Part shown: piece by piece, positions 7,815 through 17,000 of the stretch
How the letters are laid out: every line of letters begins with the position of its first letter
How positions within the stretch are numbered: position 1 is the first letter of the stretch
Origin: an uncultured Sphingomonadaceae bacterium
GTDB taxonomy: Bacteria > Pseudomonadota > Alphaproteobacteria > Sphingomonadales > Sphingomonadaceae
Reading direction: 5' to 3'
DNA length: 63,570 bases
Assembly: GCA_947258815.1 (NCBI GenBank)
Contig: CAMYJW010000026.1
Location: 1-63,570 of the forward strand
Translations under genes and position numbers: made by a program
Notes under the pieces: model-generated
What the model was told of the DNA's origin: nothing
Database searches by the model: none
The model's input: only the letters and a program-made list of their open reading frames with translations

Positions 7815-9593
7815 TTGGATAACCAGCGCAATATCATCCTCGCGGTCTTGCTGACTGCGCTCGTGCTTTTCGGCTGGGAAGCGGCGATGGGGTATTTCTA
7901 CCCGCAGGCCGATACGCCGCCAGAGCAGGTTCAGGCGGCGCAACAGGCTGACGCAGGCGACGCGCGCGTGCAGACGCGTGACGGCGGGCTGACCAGTGCA
8001 GCGGATATCGCCGCTGAGAAGAAAGATCTGAAAACCGCGCTGGCGGGTGGTGGCCGTATTCCGATCGAGAGCGCGGCTGTGTCGGGCTCGATCAACCTGA
8101 CCGGCGCATTGTTCGATGACCTGACGATCACGCAATATCGCGAGAGCATCGAGAAAGACAGCGGCCCGGTTCGGATTTTCTCACCGGCAGGCACGCCAGC
8201 GCAGCATTTCGCGCGGCTTGGCTGGGTCGGCAAAGGCGCGCAGTTGCCGACACTCCTAACGGTCTGGAAGGCGCAGGCCGGTGCCAAGCTTACGCCCGAA
8301 ACCCCGGTTACGATAACCTGGGACAACGAAGCCGGGCAGACCTTCGCGGTTACGTATGAAATTGATGAAGACTATCTCATTACCGCCAGCCAGAGTGTGA
8401 CAAACACCAGCGGCGATCAGATCGTGGTTCGTCCTTTCGGCATTATCAACCGGACGGATCGAACCGCCAGTCTCGATACGTGGAACGTCCACTCAGGGCC
8501 GATCGGCGCGTTTGGAGATGCGGTATCGTTCGGGCCCGATTATGATGACCTCGCCGAAGAAGGCGTGGTGGAAATGGAAGGCAAGGCCGGGTTCACCGGC
8601 TTTACCGACGTATACTGGATGACCGCGCTTGCGCCGGTCGACCTGAGGGCAGAGGGCGCTTTCCGGTCATTGGGCAACGGCCTGTATCGCGCAGATCTGC
8701 TTTATGATCAGACGGTGGTCGGCAAAGGACAGAAGCTGGTCACCAAAACCAAACTGTTCGCCGGGGCCAAGGAAGCGGACGTGCTCGATCGCTATGAAGA
8801 GGCGGGTATCGAGAAATTCGGTCTGTCGATTGACTGGGGCTGGTTCCGCTGGTTCGAAAAGCCGATTTTCGCGTTGCTGCTGTGGCTGGACAAACTGGCC
8901 GGAAATTTCGGCGTAGCGATCATCCTGCTGACAGTCATCATCCGCGCGGTGCTGTTTCCGATCGCGCAGCGCCAGTTTGCCAGCATGGCGCAGATGCGCG
9001 CGGTGCAGCCGAAGATGAAAGCGATTCAGGAGCGTTACAAGGACGACAAGCAGAAACAGCAGCAGGAAATCATGGCGCTCTACAAGAAGGAAGGCGTCAA
9101 TCCGCTTTCCGGGTGCCTGCCGATCTTCCTGCAAATCCCGATATTCTTTGCGCTGTATAAAGTGCTGATGCTGGCGATCGAGATGCGTCATCAGCCGTTC
9201 GTGCTGTGGATCAAGGATCTGTCCGCGCCCGATCCGCTGCATATCCTGAACCTGTTTGGCCTGTTGCCGTTCGATCCGCCTTCGTTCCTTGGTATCGGCA
9301 TCCTGGCGGTGTTGCTGGGCATCACGATGTGGCTGCAGTTCAAGCTGAACCCGGCACAGATGGATCCGATGCAACAGCAGATGTTCATGATCATGCCGTG
9401 GGTGATGATGTTCATCATGGCGCCGTTCGCGGCCGGACTGCTGATTTACTGGATCACGTCCAACGTGCTGACGATCGCGCAGCAGTGGTATCTCTATTCC
9501 CGGCATCCGCAGCTTAAGGAACAGGCGGCCAAAGATGCAGCGGACAAGGAACGCGCCGCCGAACGCGAGAAAGCGGCCAAGGGTGAGACGTGA
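7815..9593 (+). CDS. yidC: Membrane protein insertase YidC
   Basis: A 592-aa YidC/Oxa1 insertase of the long Gram-negative type. TTG 7815 gives the expected start NQRNIILAVLLTALVLFGW (first membrane helix). A large periplasmic domain of about 320 residues follows, then the conserved insertase helices: NFGVAIILLTVIIRAVLFPIA, the cytoplasmic hairpin with Q.KM..IQERYKDDKQKQQQE, GCLPIFLQIPIFFALY, and MFIMAPFAAGLLIYWITSN. The charged tail is Lys/Glu/Ala-rich. Its stop overlaps engB by GTGA, so the two are one operon. Confidence 0.98.
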   Translation: MDNQRNIILAVLLTALVLFGWEAAMGYFYPQADTPPEQVQAAQQADAGDARVQTRDGGLTSAADIAAEKKDLKTALAGGGRIPIESAAVSGSINLTGALFDDLTITQYRESIEKDSGPVRIFSPAGTPAQHFARLGWVGKGAQLPTLLTVWKAQAGAKLTPETPVTITWDNEAGQTFAVTYEIDEDYLITASQSVTNTSGDQIVVRPFGIINRTDRTASLDTWNVHSGPIGAFGDAVSFGPDYDDLAEEGVVEMEGKAGFTGFTDVYWMTALAPVDLRAEGAFRSLGNGLYRADLLYDQTVVGKGQKLVTKTKLFAGAKEADVLDRYEEAGIEKFGLSIDWGWFRWFEKPIFALLLWLDKLAGNFGVAIILLTVIIRAVLFPIAQRQFASMAQMRAVQPKMKAIQERYKDDKQKQQQEIMALYKKEGVNPLSGCLPIFLQIPIFFALYKVLMLAIEMRHQPFVLWIKDLSAPDPLHILNLFGLLPFDPPSFLGIGILAVLLGITMWLQFKLNPAQMDPMQQQMFMIMPWVMMFIMAPFAAGLLIYWITSNVLTIAQQWYLYSRHPQLKEQAAKDAADKERAAEREKAAKGET

Positions 9594-10225
9594 GCGATCC
9601 TGCACTTGAAAAGCGCGCCCACAAGCTGTTTTCCGGCAGAGTCGATTTCCTCAAAAGCGCGCCCGCGCTGAAATTCCTGCCCGATCCGGTGGTGCCCGAG
9701 ATTGCGTTTTGCGGGCGTTCCAATGTTGGCAAATCATCGCTGCTCAATGCGATTACCTTGCGCAAATCGCTGGCGCGGACATCGGTGACGCCGGGGCGCA
9801 CGCAGGAGCTGAATTTCTTCGAAGTGGGCGATCCGCTGCAGTTCCGGCTGGTGGATATGCCCGGCTATGGCTTTGCCAAGGCGCCGATCAAGGTGGTCGA
9901 CACCTGGAAGAAGCTGGTCCGCGATTTCCTGCGTGGGCGCGCGGTGCTGAAACGCACGTTGCTGCTGGTTGATGCCCGGCACGGGATCAAGCCGGTCGAT
10001 GCCGAAATGATGGCGATGCTCGATGAAGCGGCGGTCGGCTATCGCATCGTGCTGACCAAGGCGGACAAGCTCAAGCCCACGCAGCTGGCCGATGTTCTGG
10101 CTGCAACCGAAGCCGAAGCGCGCAAGCACCCCGCTGCGTTTCCGGTGCTGCACGTTACATCGTCGGAAACGAAACAGGGCATTGACGAACTGCGCGCCGC
10201 CGTGCTTGCCGATTCCGAGATCTGA
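9590..10225 (+). CDS. engB: Ribosome biogenesis GTPase YsxC/EngB
   Basis: A 211-aa TRAFAC GTPase required for 50S assembly. G1 is GRSNVGKSSL, G2 the TPGRTQELNFF region, G3 DMPGYG, G4 TKADK and G5 near HVTSSETK. Length is typical. GTG 9590 overlaps the yidC stop by 4 nt. Pairing with yidC matches the arrangement in other sphingomonads. Confidence 0.97.
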   Translation: MSDPALEKRAHKLFSGRVDFLKSAPALKFLPDPVVPEIAFCGRSNVGKSSLLNAITLRKSLARTSVTPGRTQELNFFEVGDPLQFRLVDMPGYGFAKAPIKVVDTWKKLVRDFLRGRAVLKRTLLLVDARHGIKPVDAEMMAMLDEAAVGYRIVLTKADKLKPTQLADVLAATEAEARKHPAAFPVLHVTSSETKQGIDELRAAVLADSEI

Positions 10226-10280
10226 GATCTGAGTTCGTTCAAGATCGACTTAGCCGTGTCGAACGGTTAAGCCCCGGCCC

Positions 10281-10949
10281 ATGAAGCTTATCGTTGGCAA
10301 CAAGAACTATTCCAGCTGGTCGCTGCGCGCATGGCTTGCCTGCAAGCAATCCGGGCTTTCGTTCGAGGAGCTGACAGTCCCGATTCTGGGTGACGACTGG
10401 GACAAGCGCAAACGCGAGCGTGACGATATCGCGCCGTCATCGGGAAAAGTGCCGATCCTGTGGGATGGCGATGCGGTTGTCTGGGATAGCCTGGCGATCA
10501 TCGAATACCTTGCCGACAAAGTGGGGCGTGACCGGTTCTGGCCCAAGGCGGACGATGCGCGGGCCATGGCGCGATCCATGGTGGCCGAACTGCACTCCAG
10601 TTATTTCGATTTGCGCCGCGAATGCCCGATGAACATCCGGGCCGTCGCGCGCGGTTTCAGGCCCGGTGAAGGCGTTAAAGCCGATGTCGTGCGTATCCTT
10701 CAGCTCTGGGCCGAAGCGCGGGCGCGGTTTGGCAAGGGCGGGCCATTTCTGTTCGGCACGTTCTGCGCCGCCGATATCATCTATGCCCCGGTCGTCAGCC
10801 GCTTTCGCACGTATGGGTTTGTCGTTCCCGGCTTCGCGCAAGGCTATATGGAAGCGGTGTGGGAGCATGACTGGATGGCGGAATGGATCGCCGCCGCCGA
10901 AGCGGAAGACTGGGTGATCGAACAGTATGAGGTTCCGGTGGAGGCTTGA
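10281..10949 (+). CDS. Glutathione S-transferase family protein
   Basis: A 222-aa protein with an N-terminal thioredoxin-like GSH-binding domain (KLIVGNKNYSSWSLRAWLA, then the cis-Pro region GKVPILWDGD and D-S-LAI.EYLAD) and a helical C-terminal domain from about residue 90. The SSWSLRAWL start is typical of a GST subgroup common in alphaproteobacteria; Ser residues at 12-13 or 15 could serve as the GSH-activating residue. Substrate not predictable. It stands alone between engB and dapE. Confidence 0.9.
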   Translation: MKLIVGNKNYSSWSLRAWLACKQSGLSFEELTVPILGDDWDKRKRERDDIAPSSGKVPILWDGDAVVWDSLAIIEYLADKVGRDRFWPKADDARAMARSMVAELHSSYFDLRRECPMNIRAVARGFRPGEGVKADVVRILQLWAEARARFGKGGPFLFGTFCAADIIYAPVVSRFRTYGFVVPGFAQGYMEAVWEHDWMAEWIAAAEAEDWVIEQYEVPVEA

Positions 10950-11023
10950 CGCGCCCGTCGGCTAAACTTGTTTCGCGCCAAACTTGTGTCGCGCCTGCAT
11001 AGTCCATATGCGTTGAAGCCAAC

Positions 11024-12172
11024 ATGACCGATACCGCCTCAACCACGCAAAGCGTTGCCGAACTTGCCGAAGCGCTGATCGCCTGCCCCAGCGTTACCCC
11101 CGCACAAGGGCTGGTGTTCGATTGCCTGGAAAGCCAGCTCGCGCCGTTGGGGTTTGAAATTCACCGCGCCATTACCGGAGAGCCGCCCGAAGGCCCGGTC
11201 GAAAACCTGTTCGCGATCCGCAAAGGGCCGCAGGGCAGCCGTCATTTTGCATTCGCAGGTCATCTTGATGTCGTGCCGCCCGGCGATGGGTGGACTTCGG
11301 GCGCATTCGCGCCGGAGCGGCGCGGCGATCTGCTGTTTGGCCGCGGCGCGGTCGATATGAAAGGTTCGATCGCGGCGATGGTTGCCGCCGTGCGCGATAT
11401 CCCTGCCGATGCGGGGACGATCAGCTTCGTGATCACCGGGGATGAGGAAGGCGTCGCAAAATATGGCACGCGGGTGCTGATGGACCATATGCGCGATGTG
11501 TACGCGATCCCCGATCTGTGCCTTGTGGGAGAGCCGACTTCGGTGAACCGGCTGGGCGATACGATCAAGATCGGGCGGCGCGGCTCTGTCAACATCTGGA
11601 TCGAAGTGGCCGGAACGCAAGGCCACGTCGCCTATCCGCAGCTTGCCGATAATCCTATACCCCGGATGGTCGCGCTGCTGGCCGATCTTGATGCGCTGGT
11701 GCTTGATGAAGGGACCGAATGGTTTCAGCCTTCCAACTTGCAGATCACCGATGTTGAGGTGGGCAATCCCACCACCAATGTTATCCCGTCACTTGCCAAG
11801 GCGCGTCTTGCGATCCGGTTTAACGCACTGCACACCGGGGCGCAGCTTGTTGAACGGGTAACGGATATCGCGGCGCGCCATGGCGGAACGATTGCGCACA
11901 CGGAATTGTCGGGCGAATCGTTCCTGACGCAGCCGGGCGCGTTTTCTGAAATCGTGTCGCGCGCAATCGCGGAAGAAACCGGCGTGCAGACCGAACTTTC
12001 AACCGGCGGCGGGACATCGGATGCCCGGTTCCTAAAGGATTTCGGCCCGGTGATCGAATTCGGCCTGTGCAACGCAACCATGCACAAGACGGACGAGGCG
12101 GTCGCGCTGGCAGATCTTGAGGGGCTGGTGCGCATCTATCGCCGCATCGCCAGCGAGGCGCTGACAGGCTGA
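11024..12172 (+). CDS. dapE: Succinyl-diaminopimelate desuccinylase
   Basis: A 382-aa M20 family metallohydrolase that releases succinate from N-succinyl-LL-diaminopimelate in lysine and peptidoglycan precursor synthesis. Metal-binding and catalytic motifs are visible: GHLDVVPPGDGW, GRGAVDMKGS, TGDEEG, and the C-terminal STGGGTSDARF and NATMHKTDE with the last metal His. A dimerisation domain lies between. Normal length. With dapB (14736-15464) and lysC (40918) it supplies the same pathway. Confidence 0.96.
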   Translation: MTDTASTTQSVAELAEALIACPSVTPAQGLVFDCLESQLAPLGFEIHRAITGEPPEGPVENLFAIRKGPQGSRHFAFAGHLDVVPPGDGWTSGAFAPERRGDLLFGRGAVDMKGSIAAMVAAVRDIPADAGTISFVITGDEEGVAKYGTRVLMDHMRDVYAIPDLCLVGEPTSVNRLGDTIKIGRRGSVNIWIEVAGTQGHVAYPQLADNPIPRMVALLADLDALVLDEGTEWFQPSNLQITDVEVGNPTTNVIPSLAKARLAIRFNALHTGAQLVERVTDIAARHGGTIAHTELSGESFLTQPGAFSEIVSRAIAEETGVQTELSTGGGTSDARFLKDFGPVIEFGLCNATMHKTDEAVALADLEGLVRIYRRIASEALTG

Positions 12173-12245
12173 TGTTGGCCGGCTGATATTGATTGGCCGA
12201 CGGGGCCGGAATTGCGGACCCGGAATTGCGGACAGGGGAATTTCA

Positions 12246-13484
12246 ATGCTTGGTTTCTGGTTCCGTATCCCGCTTTGGCAGCGCGTAATCGGTGCGCTTG
12301 TGCTGGGTGTGCTTGCCGGGGTGTTCTGGGGGCCGGATGCAACCGGCATAAAGTGGATTGGTGACTTCTTCATCAAGGCGATCAAGATGCTGGTCGTCCC
12401 GCTGATTTTCGTTTCGATTGTTGGCGGTGTCGCGTCGATCGGAGATTTGCGCAAACTGGGCGCGGTTGGCTGGCGCGCGTTTGCGTTGTTTATCATCACC
12501 AGCCAGGGCGCGGTCTGGCTTGGGCTTGCGCTTGGCACGCTGTTTGCGCCCGGCGTTGGTGTCGATACCAGCATGATCGAGCGCGGGCCAACCCCGCAAC
12601 CCAACGATGCGACCGCGATAGACATGATCCTTTCGATTGTTCCTGAAAGCCCGGTCGGCGTGATGGCCGATGCGCAAGTGCTGCCGCTGATCGTGTTCGC
12701 GCTGCTTGTCGGGATCGGCACGGTCATGGCGGGAGAGGAAGGCGGCCCGGTGGTGCGGCTGTTCGATAGCGGCGCGGCGGTGATGCAGAAAGTCACGTCC
12801 ATCGTGATGGAACTGACGCCGTTCGGGGTGTTCGCGCTGATGGCATGGGTGGCGGGCACGCTGGGGCAGGATGCGCTGTTTGCGCTCGCCAAGCTGGTGG
12901 CGCTCAATTATCTGGGCTGCCTGCTGATCATAGGCCTGTTTTATGTGTCGCTGATCCGGCTGGTTGCGAAATTGCCGATTGTCGATTTCTTTCGCGGCAT
13001 CGTCGATGCGATTGCGGTGGCCTATTCCACCGCATCGTCGGCGGCGACATTGCCTGTCACCTTGCGTTGCACCCAGCGCAATCTGGGTGTCAGCCGCTCC
13101 ACCTCCAGCTTTGTTGTATCGCTGGGCGCGACAATCAACATGGATGGCACGGCGATGTATCTGGGGCTGGCCACGCTGTTTGGCGCGGGCCTGTTCGGTA
13201 TCGATCTTTCAATGGCGGACTATGTGCTGATCTCGGTGCTTGCCACGGTTGGCTCCATTGGTGCGGCGGGCATACCGGGCGCGGGTCTGATCATGATGGC
13301 ACTGGTGTTTGGCGCGGTCGGCGTGCCGCTGGAGACGATTGCGTTCGTGGCCGGGGTGGACCGGATCATGGACATGATGCGCACCGCAACCAATGTCACC
13401 GGCGATGCGACGGTGACGACCACCGTTGCGGCGCTGACCGGCGAAATTGATCGCAGGGAAATGATCAGCGCCGACGATATTTGA
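12246..13484 (+). CDS. Dicarboxylate/amino acid:cation symporter (DAACS family)
   Basis: A 412-aa membrane transporter of the GltP/DctA type that takes up glutamate, aspartate or C4-dicarboxylates with protons or sodium. It starts at ATG 12246 with the usual PLWQRVIGALVLGVLAG helix. Signature elements include the Ser-rich hairpin (STASSAATLPVTL), a FVVSLGATINMDGTAMY loop, and GAAGIPGAGLIMMALV followed by DRIMDMMRTATNVTGD, which bind substrate and cation. About eight membrane helices plus two re-entrant loops. The exact substrate cannot be read from sequence. Confidence 0.93.
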   Translation: MLGFWFRIPLWQRVIGALVLGVLAGVFWGPDATGIKWIGDFFIKAIKMLVVPLIFVSIVGGVASIGDLRKLGAVGWRAFALFIITSQGAVWLGLALGTLFAPGVGVDTSMIERGPTPQPNDATAIDMILSIVPESPVGVMADAQVLPLIVFALLVGIGTVMAGEEGGPVVRLFDSGAAVMQKVTSIVMELTPFGVFALMAWVAGTLGQDALFALAKLVALNYLGCLLIIGLFYVSLIRLVAKLPIVDFFRGIVDAIAVAYSTASSAATLPVTLRCTQRNLGVSRSTSSFVVSLGATINMDGTAMYLGLATLFGAGLFGIDLSMADYVLISVLATVGSIGAAGIPGAGLIMMALVFGAVGVPLETIAFVAGVDRIMDMMRTATNVTGDATVTTTVAALTGEIDRREMISADDI

Positions 13485-13648
13485 GGCTTGGTTTATATTT
13501 CTCGCGCGGTTTTTTATTTCCTCGCGGCAATTCGCTTTGCGAATGCCTCCGAGGGGCGGCCTGACCGGTCGGCGCGCGGTCGCGCTTGCGGCCCGCATGG
13601 CAGCGGGCCGGTTTCGCGCTGGTCGTTTCCTGACTGGGAAAGTGGAGG
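13485..13648. repeat. GC-rich inverted-repeat spacer
   Basis: A spacer between the symporter and the convergent lipoprotein gene. It contains the hairpin CGGCCCGC (13589-13596) / GCGGGCCG (13603-13610). The stretch TCGCGCTTGCGG preceding it is the same as that preceding the hairpin at 6871 in the rpmH-rnpA spacer, so the two spacers share a module. It may serve as a bidirectional terminator for the convergent genes. Confidence 0.55.
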
Positions 13649-14041
13649 CTACTTCTCCAGTTCCACCGGAACGAACATGCCCAGTCCGCAGCCCGCGCCG
13701 CGCTGAAGCTGGCCGCCATAGTCATTCAACACATAGATAATATCGGTGTTGCACAGCTGGCTGAGCGAGGTTTCGTAAGTGAACTTGTCCTGGGATTTCA
13801 GGCCCGAACAGCGATTGGGCAGCGTGTTGCGCCACACCGTCTTGCCGATGCCTTCAAAATCAATCGTCCAGTCATCGCGGATGCGGGTGTTGCGAATCTG
13901 GGTTAGCGGAATGCAGTTTCGCGCTTCGCCTACCACTTTGGCAGCCGGGGCGACCACGGGCCGATCTTCAGGGCGTTCCTGCGAACAGGCGGCAAGCGCA
14001 GCCGGGGCCAGCGCGACAAGGCACAGATTGCGGGCTTTCAT
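13649..14041 (-). CDS. Small lipoprotein, DUF6491-like
   Basis: A 130-aa secreted protein with a lipoprotein signal (LCLVALAPAALAAC, lipobox Ala-Ala-Cys at about 19). The mature part has ARNCIPLTQIRNTRIRDDWTIDF, then LPNRCSGL, SLSQLCNTDIIYVL and GCGLGMF, a pattern I associate with the DUF6491 family of sphingomonads. The four mature cysteines could form disulfides. ATG 14041 is favoured by a strong AAGGAGG site 5 nt upstream; the longer frame is not needed. It lies 11 bp after nth on the same strand. Confidence 0.8.
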   Translation of the reverse strand: MKARNLCLVALAPAALAACSQERPEDRPVVAPAAKVVGEARNCIPLTQIRNTRIRDDWTIDFEGIGKTVWRNTLPNRCSGLKSQDKFTYETSLSQLCNTDIIYVLNDYGGQLQRGAGCGLGMFVPVELEK

Positions 14042-14052
14042 AACAACCTCCT

Positions 14053-14739
14053 TCAAGGTTTGGTCTTTTTGGACCGAACGGGTTTTCCGGCCGGTTTTGC
14101 CCCCTTCTGCATTACTTTGGGCTTGTAGCCGCAAAGGTCAACCACCGGGCAGCGCCAGCACTCTGGCGTGCGGGCCTTGCAGATATAGCGCCCGTGCAGG
14201 ATCAGCCAGTGATGCGCGCCCACGCGAAACGGCTCTGGAACCTTCTTTTCCAGCCCTTTTTCAACCGCCAGCGGGGTTTTGCCTTTGGCAAGACCGGTGC
14301 GATTGCCCACGCGAAAAATGTGCGTATCGACCGCAAAAGTTTCCGCTCCGAACGCGCAGTTCATCACCACGTTGGCGGTTTTGCGCCCGACACCGGGCAG
14401 CGCAACCAGCGCATCGCGATCCGCAGGCACTTCGCCCGCATAATCGCGCTCCAGAATTTCAGACAGCGCGATCACATTCCTGGCCTTGGAATTGAACAGG
14501 CCGATGGTCTTGATGTGCTCTTTCAGCTCGTCTTCACCCAGCGCCACCATCTGCGCGGGTGTTTTCACTTTTGCAAACAGCGCGCGCGTTGCCTTGTTCA
14601 CGCCCACGTCCGTCGCCTGCGCCGAAAGCACCACGGCAACCAGCAGCTGATAAGTGTTGCCAAATTCCAGCTCGGTTTCAGGGGAGGGGTTATCTTCCGC
14701 CAGCCGCCGGAAAAATTCGAATATCTCGGCTTTCTTCAC
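14053..14739 (-). CDS. nth: Endonuclease III (DNA glycosylase/AP lyase)
   Basis: A 228-aa base-excision repair enzyme that removes oxidised pyrimidines. The helix-hairpin-helix reads LPGVGRKTANVV with the catalytic Lys, followed by the catalytic Asp in FAVDTHIFRV. The [4Fe-4S] cluster ligands are C-x6-C-x2-C-x5-C (CKARTPECWRCPVVDLC). GTG 14739 overlaps the dapB stop by 4 nt and gives the family start KKAEIFEFFRRLAE. The C-terminus has an extra basic tail of about 20 residues. Confidence 0.97.
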   Translation of the reverse strand: MKKAEIFEFFRRLAEDNPSPETELEFGNTYQLLVAVVLSAQATDVGVNKATRALFAKVKTPAQMVALGEDELKEHIKTIGLFNSKARNVIALSEILERDYAGEVPADRDALVALPGVGRKTANVVMNCAFGAETFAVDTHIFRVGNRTGLAKGKTPLAVEKGLEKKVPEPFRVGAHHWLILHGRYICKARTPECWRCPVVDLCGYKPKVMQKGAKPAGKPVRSKKTKP

Positions 14740-15464
14740 AATCCCAGAACGTCCGGCATGGAATAGCGCCTCGCCGGTTTGCCAAGTAGCCATTGTGCGG
14801 CTTTCAGCGCGCCGCGTGCAAAGATCGCGCGGTTTTCCGCCATGTGGGACAGGCTGATGCGTTCATTCTCGGACAGCAGGTGCACGGTGTGATCTCCGGC
14901 CACGGTGCCGCCGCGCAGGGAAGCAAAACCGATTGTGCCTTCGCCGCGTTTTCCGGTGATGCCATCGCGCCCGCGTTCAGAACTGTCCGCAAGATTGATG
15001 CCGCGCCCGCTGGCCGCCGCTTCGCCCAGCAACAGTGCGGTGCCCGATGGGGCATCGACTTTCATGCGATGATGCGTCTCGACGATTTCGATGTCCCAGT
15101 CGTCGCCCAGCCGCTCGGCCGCTTCGCGCACCAGATGGGCAAGCAGCGTTACGCCAAGCGATGTGTTGCCGGTTTGCAGAACGGCAACCGATTCGGCGGT
15201 GGCATCGCAAAGGAAATGGTGGCGTTCCTCCAGCCCGGTAGTGCCGACAAGGATCGGAATCCCGGCATCGGCCGCAGCATCGAGATTGGCTTCGAGCGCG
15301 GCAGGCGACGAAAAATCGATGAGAACATCGCATTGAGAAGCCAGCGCAGCAGGATCGCCACCCTGATCGATCCCGCCTGCCAATGTCTCGCCCGCATCCG
15401 CTATCGCTTCGGCGATGGCTTTGCCCATTCGCCCTTCGCTGCCGATAATTCCGATCTTGGCCAT
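14736..15464 (-). CDS. dapB: 4-hydroxy-tetrahydrodipicolinate reductase
   Basis: A 242-aa NAD(P)H-dependent enzyme of lysine/diaminopimelate synthesis. The Rossmann motif GIIGSEGRMGKAI is at the N-terminus. The catalytic segment has ETHHRMKVDAPSGTAL, with the His pair and Lys and the substrate-binding SGTA. ATG 15464 gives the family N-terminus AKIGIIG. It heads an operon with nth and the small lipoprotein gene, and is divergent from the sirtuin gene by only 26 bp. Confidence 0.97.
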   Translation of the reverse strand: MAKIGIIGSEGRMGKAIAEAIADAGETLAGGIDQGGDPAALASQCDVLIDFSSPAALEANLDAAADAGIPILVGTTGLEERHHFLCDATAESVAVLQTGNTSLGVTLLAHLVREAAERLGDDWDIEIVETHHRMKVDAPSGTALLLGEAAASGRGINLADSSERGRDGITGKRGEGTIGFASLRGGTVAGDHTVHLLSENERISLSHMAENRAIFARGALKAAQWLLGKPARRYSMPDVLGL

Positions 15465-15490
15465 TGAAACTCCCTTGTCCGGCATGCTTC

Positions 15491-16216
15491 ATGGCCGTGA
15501 TGACGGATCTTCGCAACATTGTGATTCTCACCGGTGCGGGTGTCAGCGCCGAAAGCGGGATAGATACGTTCCGCGATGCCGGCGGCCTGTGGGAGCAGCA
15601 CCGGGTGGAAGATGTCGCCACGCCAGAGGCTTTTGCGCGCGATCCCGATCTGGTGCTGCGGTTTTACGATATGCGGCGCGAGGCGATCCAGACCAAACAG
15701 CCAAATGAAGCCCATCTGGCGCTGGGGCGGCTGGATGAAGCGTGGCATGGCAAAACAGGAGGCGATCTGCTGATCGTCACTCAGAATATCGACGATCTGC
15801 ACCGGCGCGGCGGGGCAAAGCGGGTGTTGCACATGCATGGCGAACATCTCAACGCCTGGTGCACATCGTGCGATGTGCGCTCGCCATGGACGGGGACGCT
15901 GATAGATCGCCCTGCCTGCCCGGCGTGCGGAGATCGGGCGCTGCGCCCTGATGTGGTGTGGTTTGGCGAAATGCCATACCGGATGGACGAAATTTTCGCC
16001 GCCTTGCGCGCGGCCGATCTGTTCGTTTCGATCGGCACATCGGGCGCGGTCTACCCCGCCGCCGGTTTCGTGCGCGATGCGCGCGAGCTGGGTATTCGCA
16101 CGCTCGAACTCAATCTGGAACCTTCGCAAGGCACCAGCTGGTTCGATGAAGCGCGCCACGGCCCGGCAACGCAGCTTGTCCCGCAATGGGTGGATGAGGT
16201 GCTATCGGCTGTCTGA
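15491..16216 (+). CDS. cobB: NAD-dependent protein deacylase (sirtuin)
   Basis: A 241-aa class III sirtuin. NAD-binding GAGVSAESGIDTFRDAGGLW, catalytic TQNIDDLH and MHG, and a zinc site (CTSC ... CPACG). The Y and R following the NAD site (FYDMRR) are those typical of SirT5-like desuccinylases, as in E. coli CobB. ATG 15491 and ATG 15500 are both possible starts. The 3' end overlaps the convergent ThiF-like gene by 15 nt. Confidence 0.95.
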   Translation: MAVMTDLRNIVILTGAGVSAESGIDTFRDAGGLWEQHRVEDVATPEAFARDPDLVLRFYDMRREAIQTKQPNEAHLALGRLDEAWHGKTGGDLLIVTQNIDDLHRRGGAKRVLHMHGEHLNAWCTSCDVRSPWTGTLIDRPACPACGDRALRPDVVWFGEMPYRMDEIFAALRAADLFVSIGTSGAVYPAAGFVRDARELGIRTLELNLEPSQGTSWFDEARHGPATQLVPQWVDEVLSAV

Positions 16217-16975
16217 ACAGCCCCGGCAATCCGGGTCTTTGGCAATCGTTAGCGTGCGCAGCGAAGGGGCAAGCCCGTTGAACAGGTGTAGCTTGCCCCA
16301 TTGCGGATCGCCCAGCGTGGCGTGCCCTTCCAGCACGATGCGGATCGCCTGCATTGCCGCGAAGCTGCCCATCATTCCGGCCATCGCGCCCAGCACACCA
16401 TCTTCCGCGCAGGTATCGCAATCATCGGTATCGAACGCATCGCCAACAAAGCAGCGGTAACAAGGCTGGTCGGGCAAGTGTCCGGAAAAATTGGCGATCT
16501 GGCCCTGAAACCGGCCGATTGCAGCGCTGGCAAGCGGGATGCCCAGCGCCACGCAGGCATCGGATACGGCCAGCCGGGTGGCGAAATTATCGCAGCCGTC
16601 AAGCACCAGATGCGCGCCGTCAAGAAGGCGCGCGGCGTTGGCATTGTCTATGCGCTCCACAATCGCGCGGGTTGTTATCGCCGGATCGAAACGCCCCACC
16701 CATTGTGCGGCAAGTTCCGCCTTGGGCTGGCCAACATCGCAGGGCGCAAAAATGGTCTGACGTTGCAGATTACTTTCATCGACGACGTCGCTGTCGATCA
16801 GGGTGATCCGGCCGATGCCCGCGCCTGCCAGATATTGCAGCGCCGGGCTGCCGATCCCGCCGCACCCGATCAGCGCGATATGTGCGTTGGTCAGCGCAAC
16901 CTGCCCCGCGCCGCCCAGTTCGGGCAGCACGATATGGCGGGCAAAGCGGGAAAGGCGTTCGGGCGGCAGGCTCAT
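16202..16975 (-). CDS. HesA/MoeB/ThiF family adenylyltransferase
   Basis: A 257-aa E1-like enzyme that adenylates the C-terminus of a sulfur-carrier protein such as MoaD or ThiS. It has the ATP site GCGGIGSPALQYLAGAGIG, DSDVVDESNLQRQ and DGCDNFATR, and two CxxC zinc-type pairs (CDTC near 197, CRGC at the C-terminus). ATG 16975 gives the typical RFARHIVLPELGG start. No rhodanese domain is attached. Two molybdopterin enzymes in the window make a MoeB role attractive, but ThiF cannot be excluded. Confidence 0.88.
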   Translation of the reverse strand: MSLPPERLSRFARHIVLPELGGAGQVALTNAHIALIGCGGIGSPALQYLAGAGIGRITLIDSDVVDESNLQRQTIFAPCDVGQPKAELAAQWVGRFDPAITTRAIVERIDNANAARLLDGAHLVLDGCDNFATRLAVSDACVALGIPLASAAIGRFQGQIANFSGHLPDQPCYRCFVGDAFDTDDCDTCAEDGVLGAMAGMMGSFAAMQAIRIVLEGHATLGDPQWGKLHLFNGLAPSLRTLTIAKDPDCRGCSDSR

Positions 16976-17000
16976 GCCACCGCCCATAGGCCGGGAGCGA

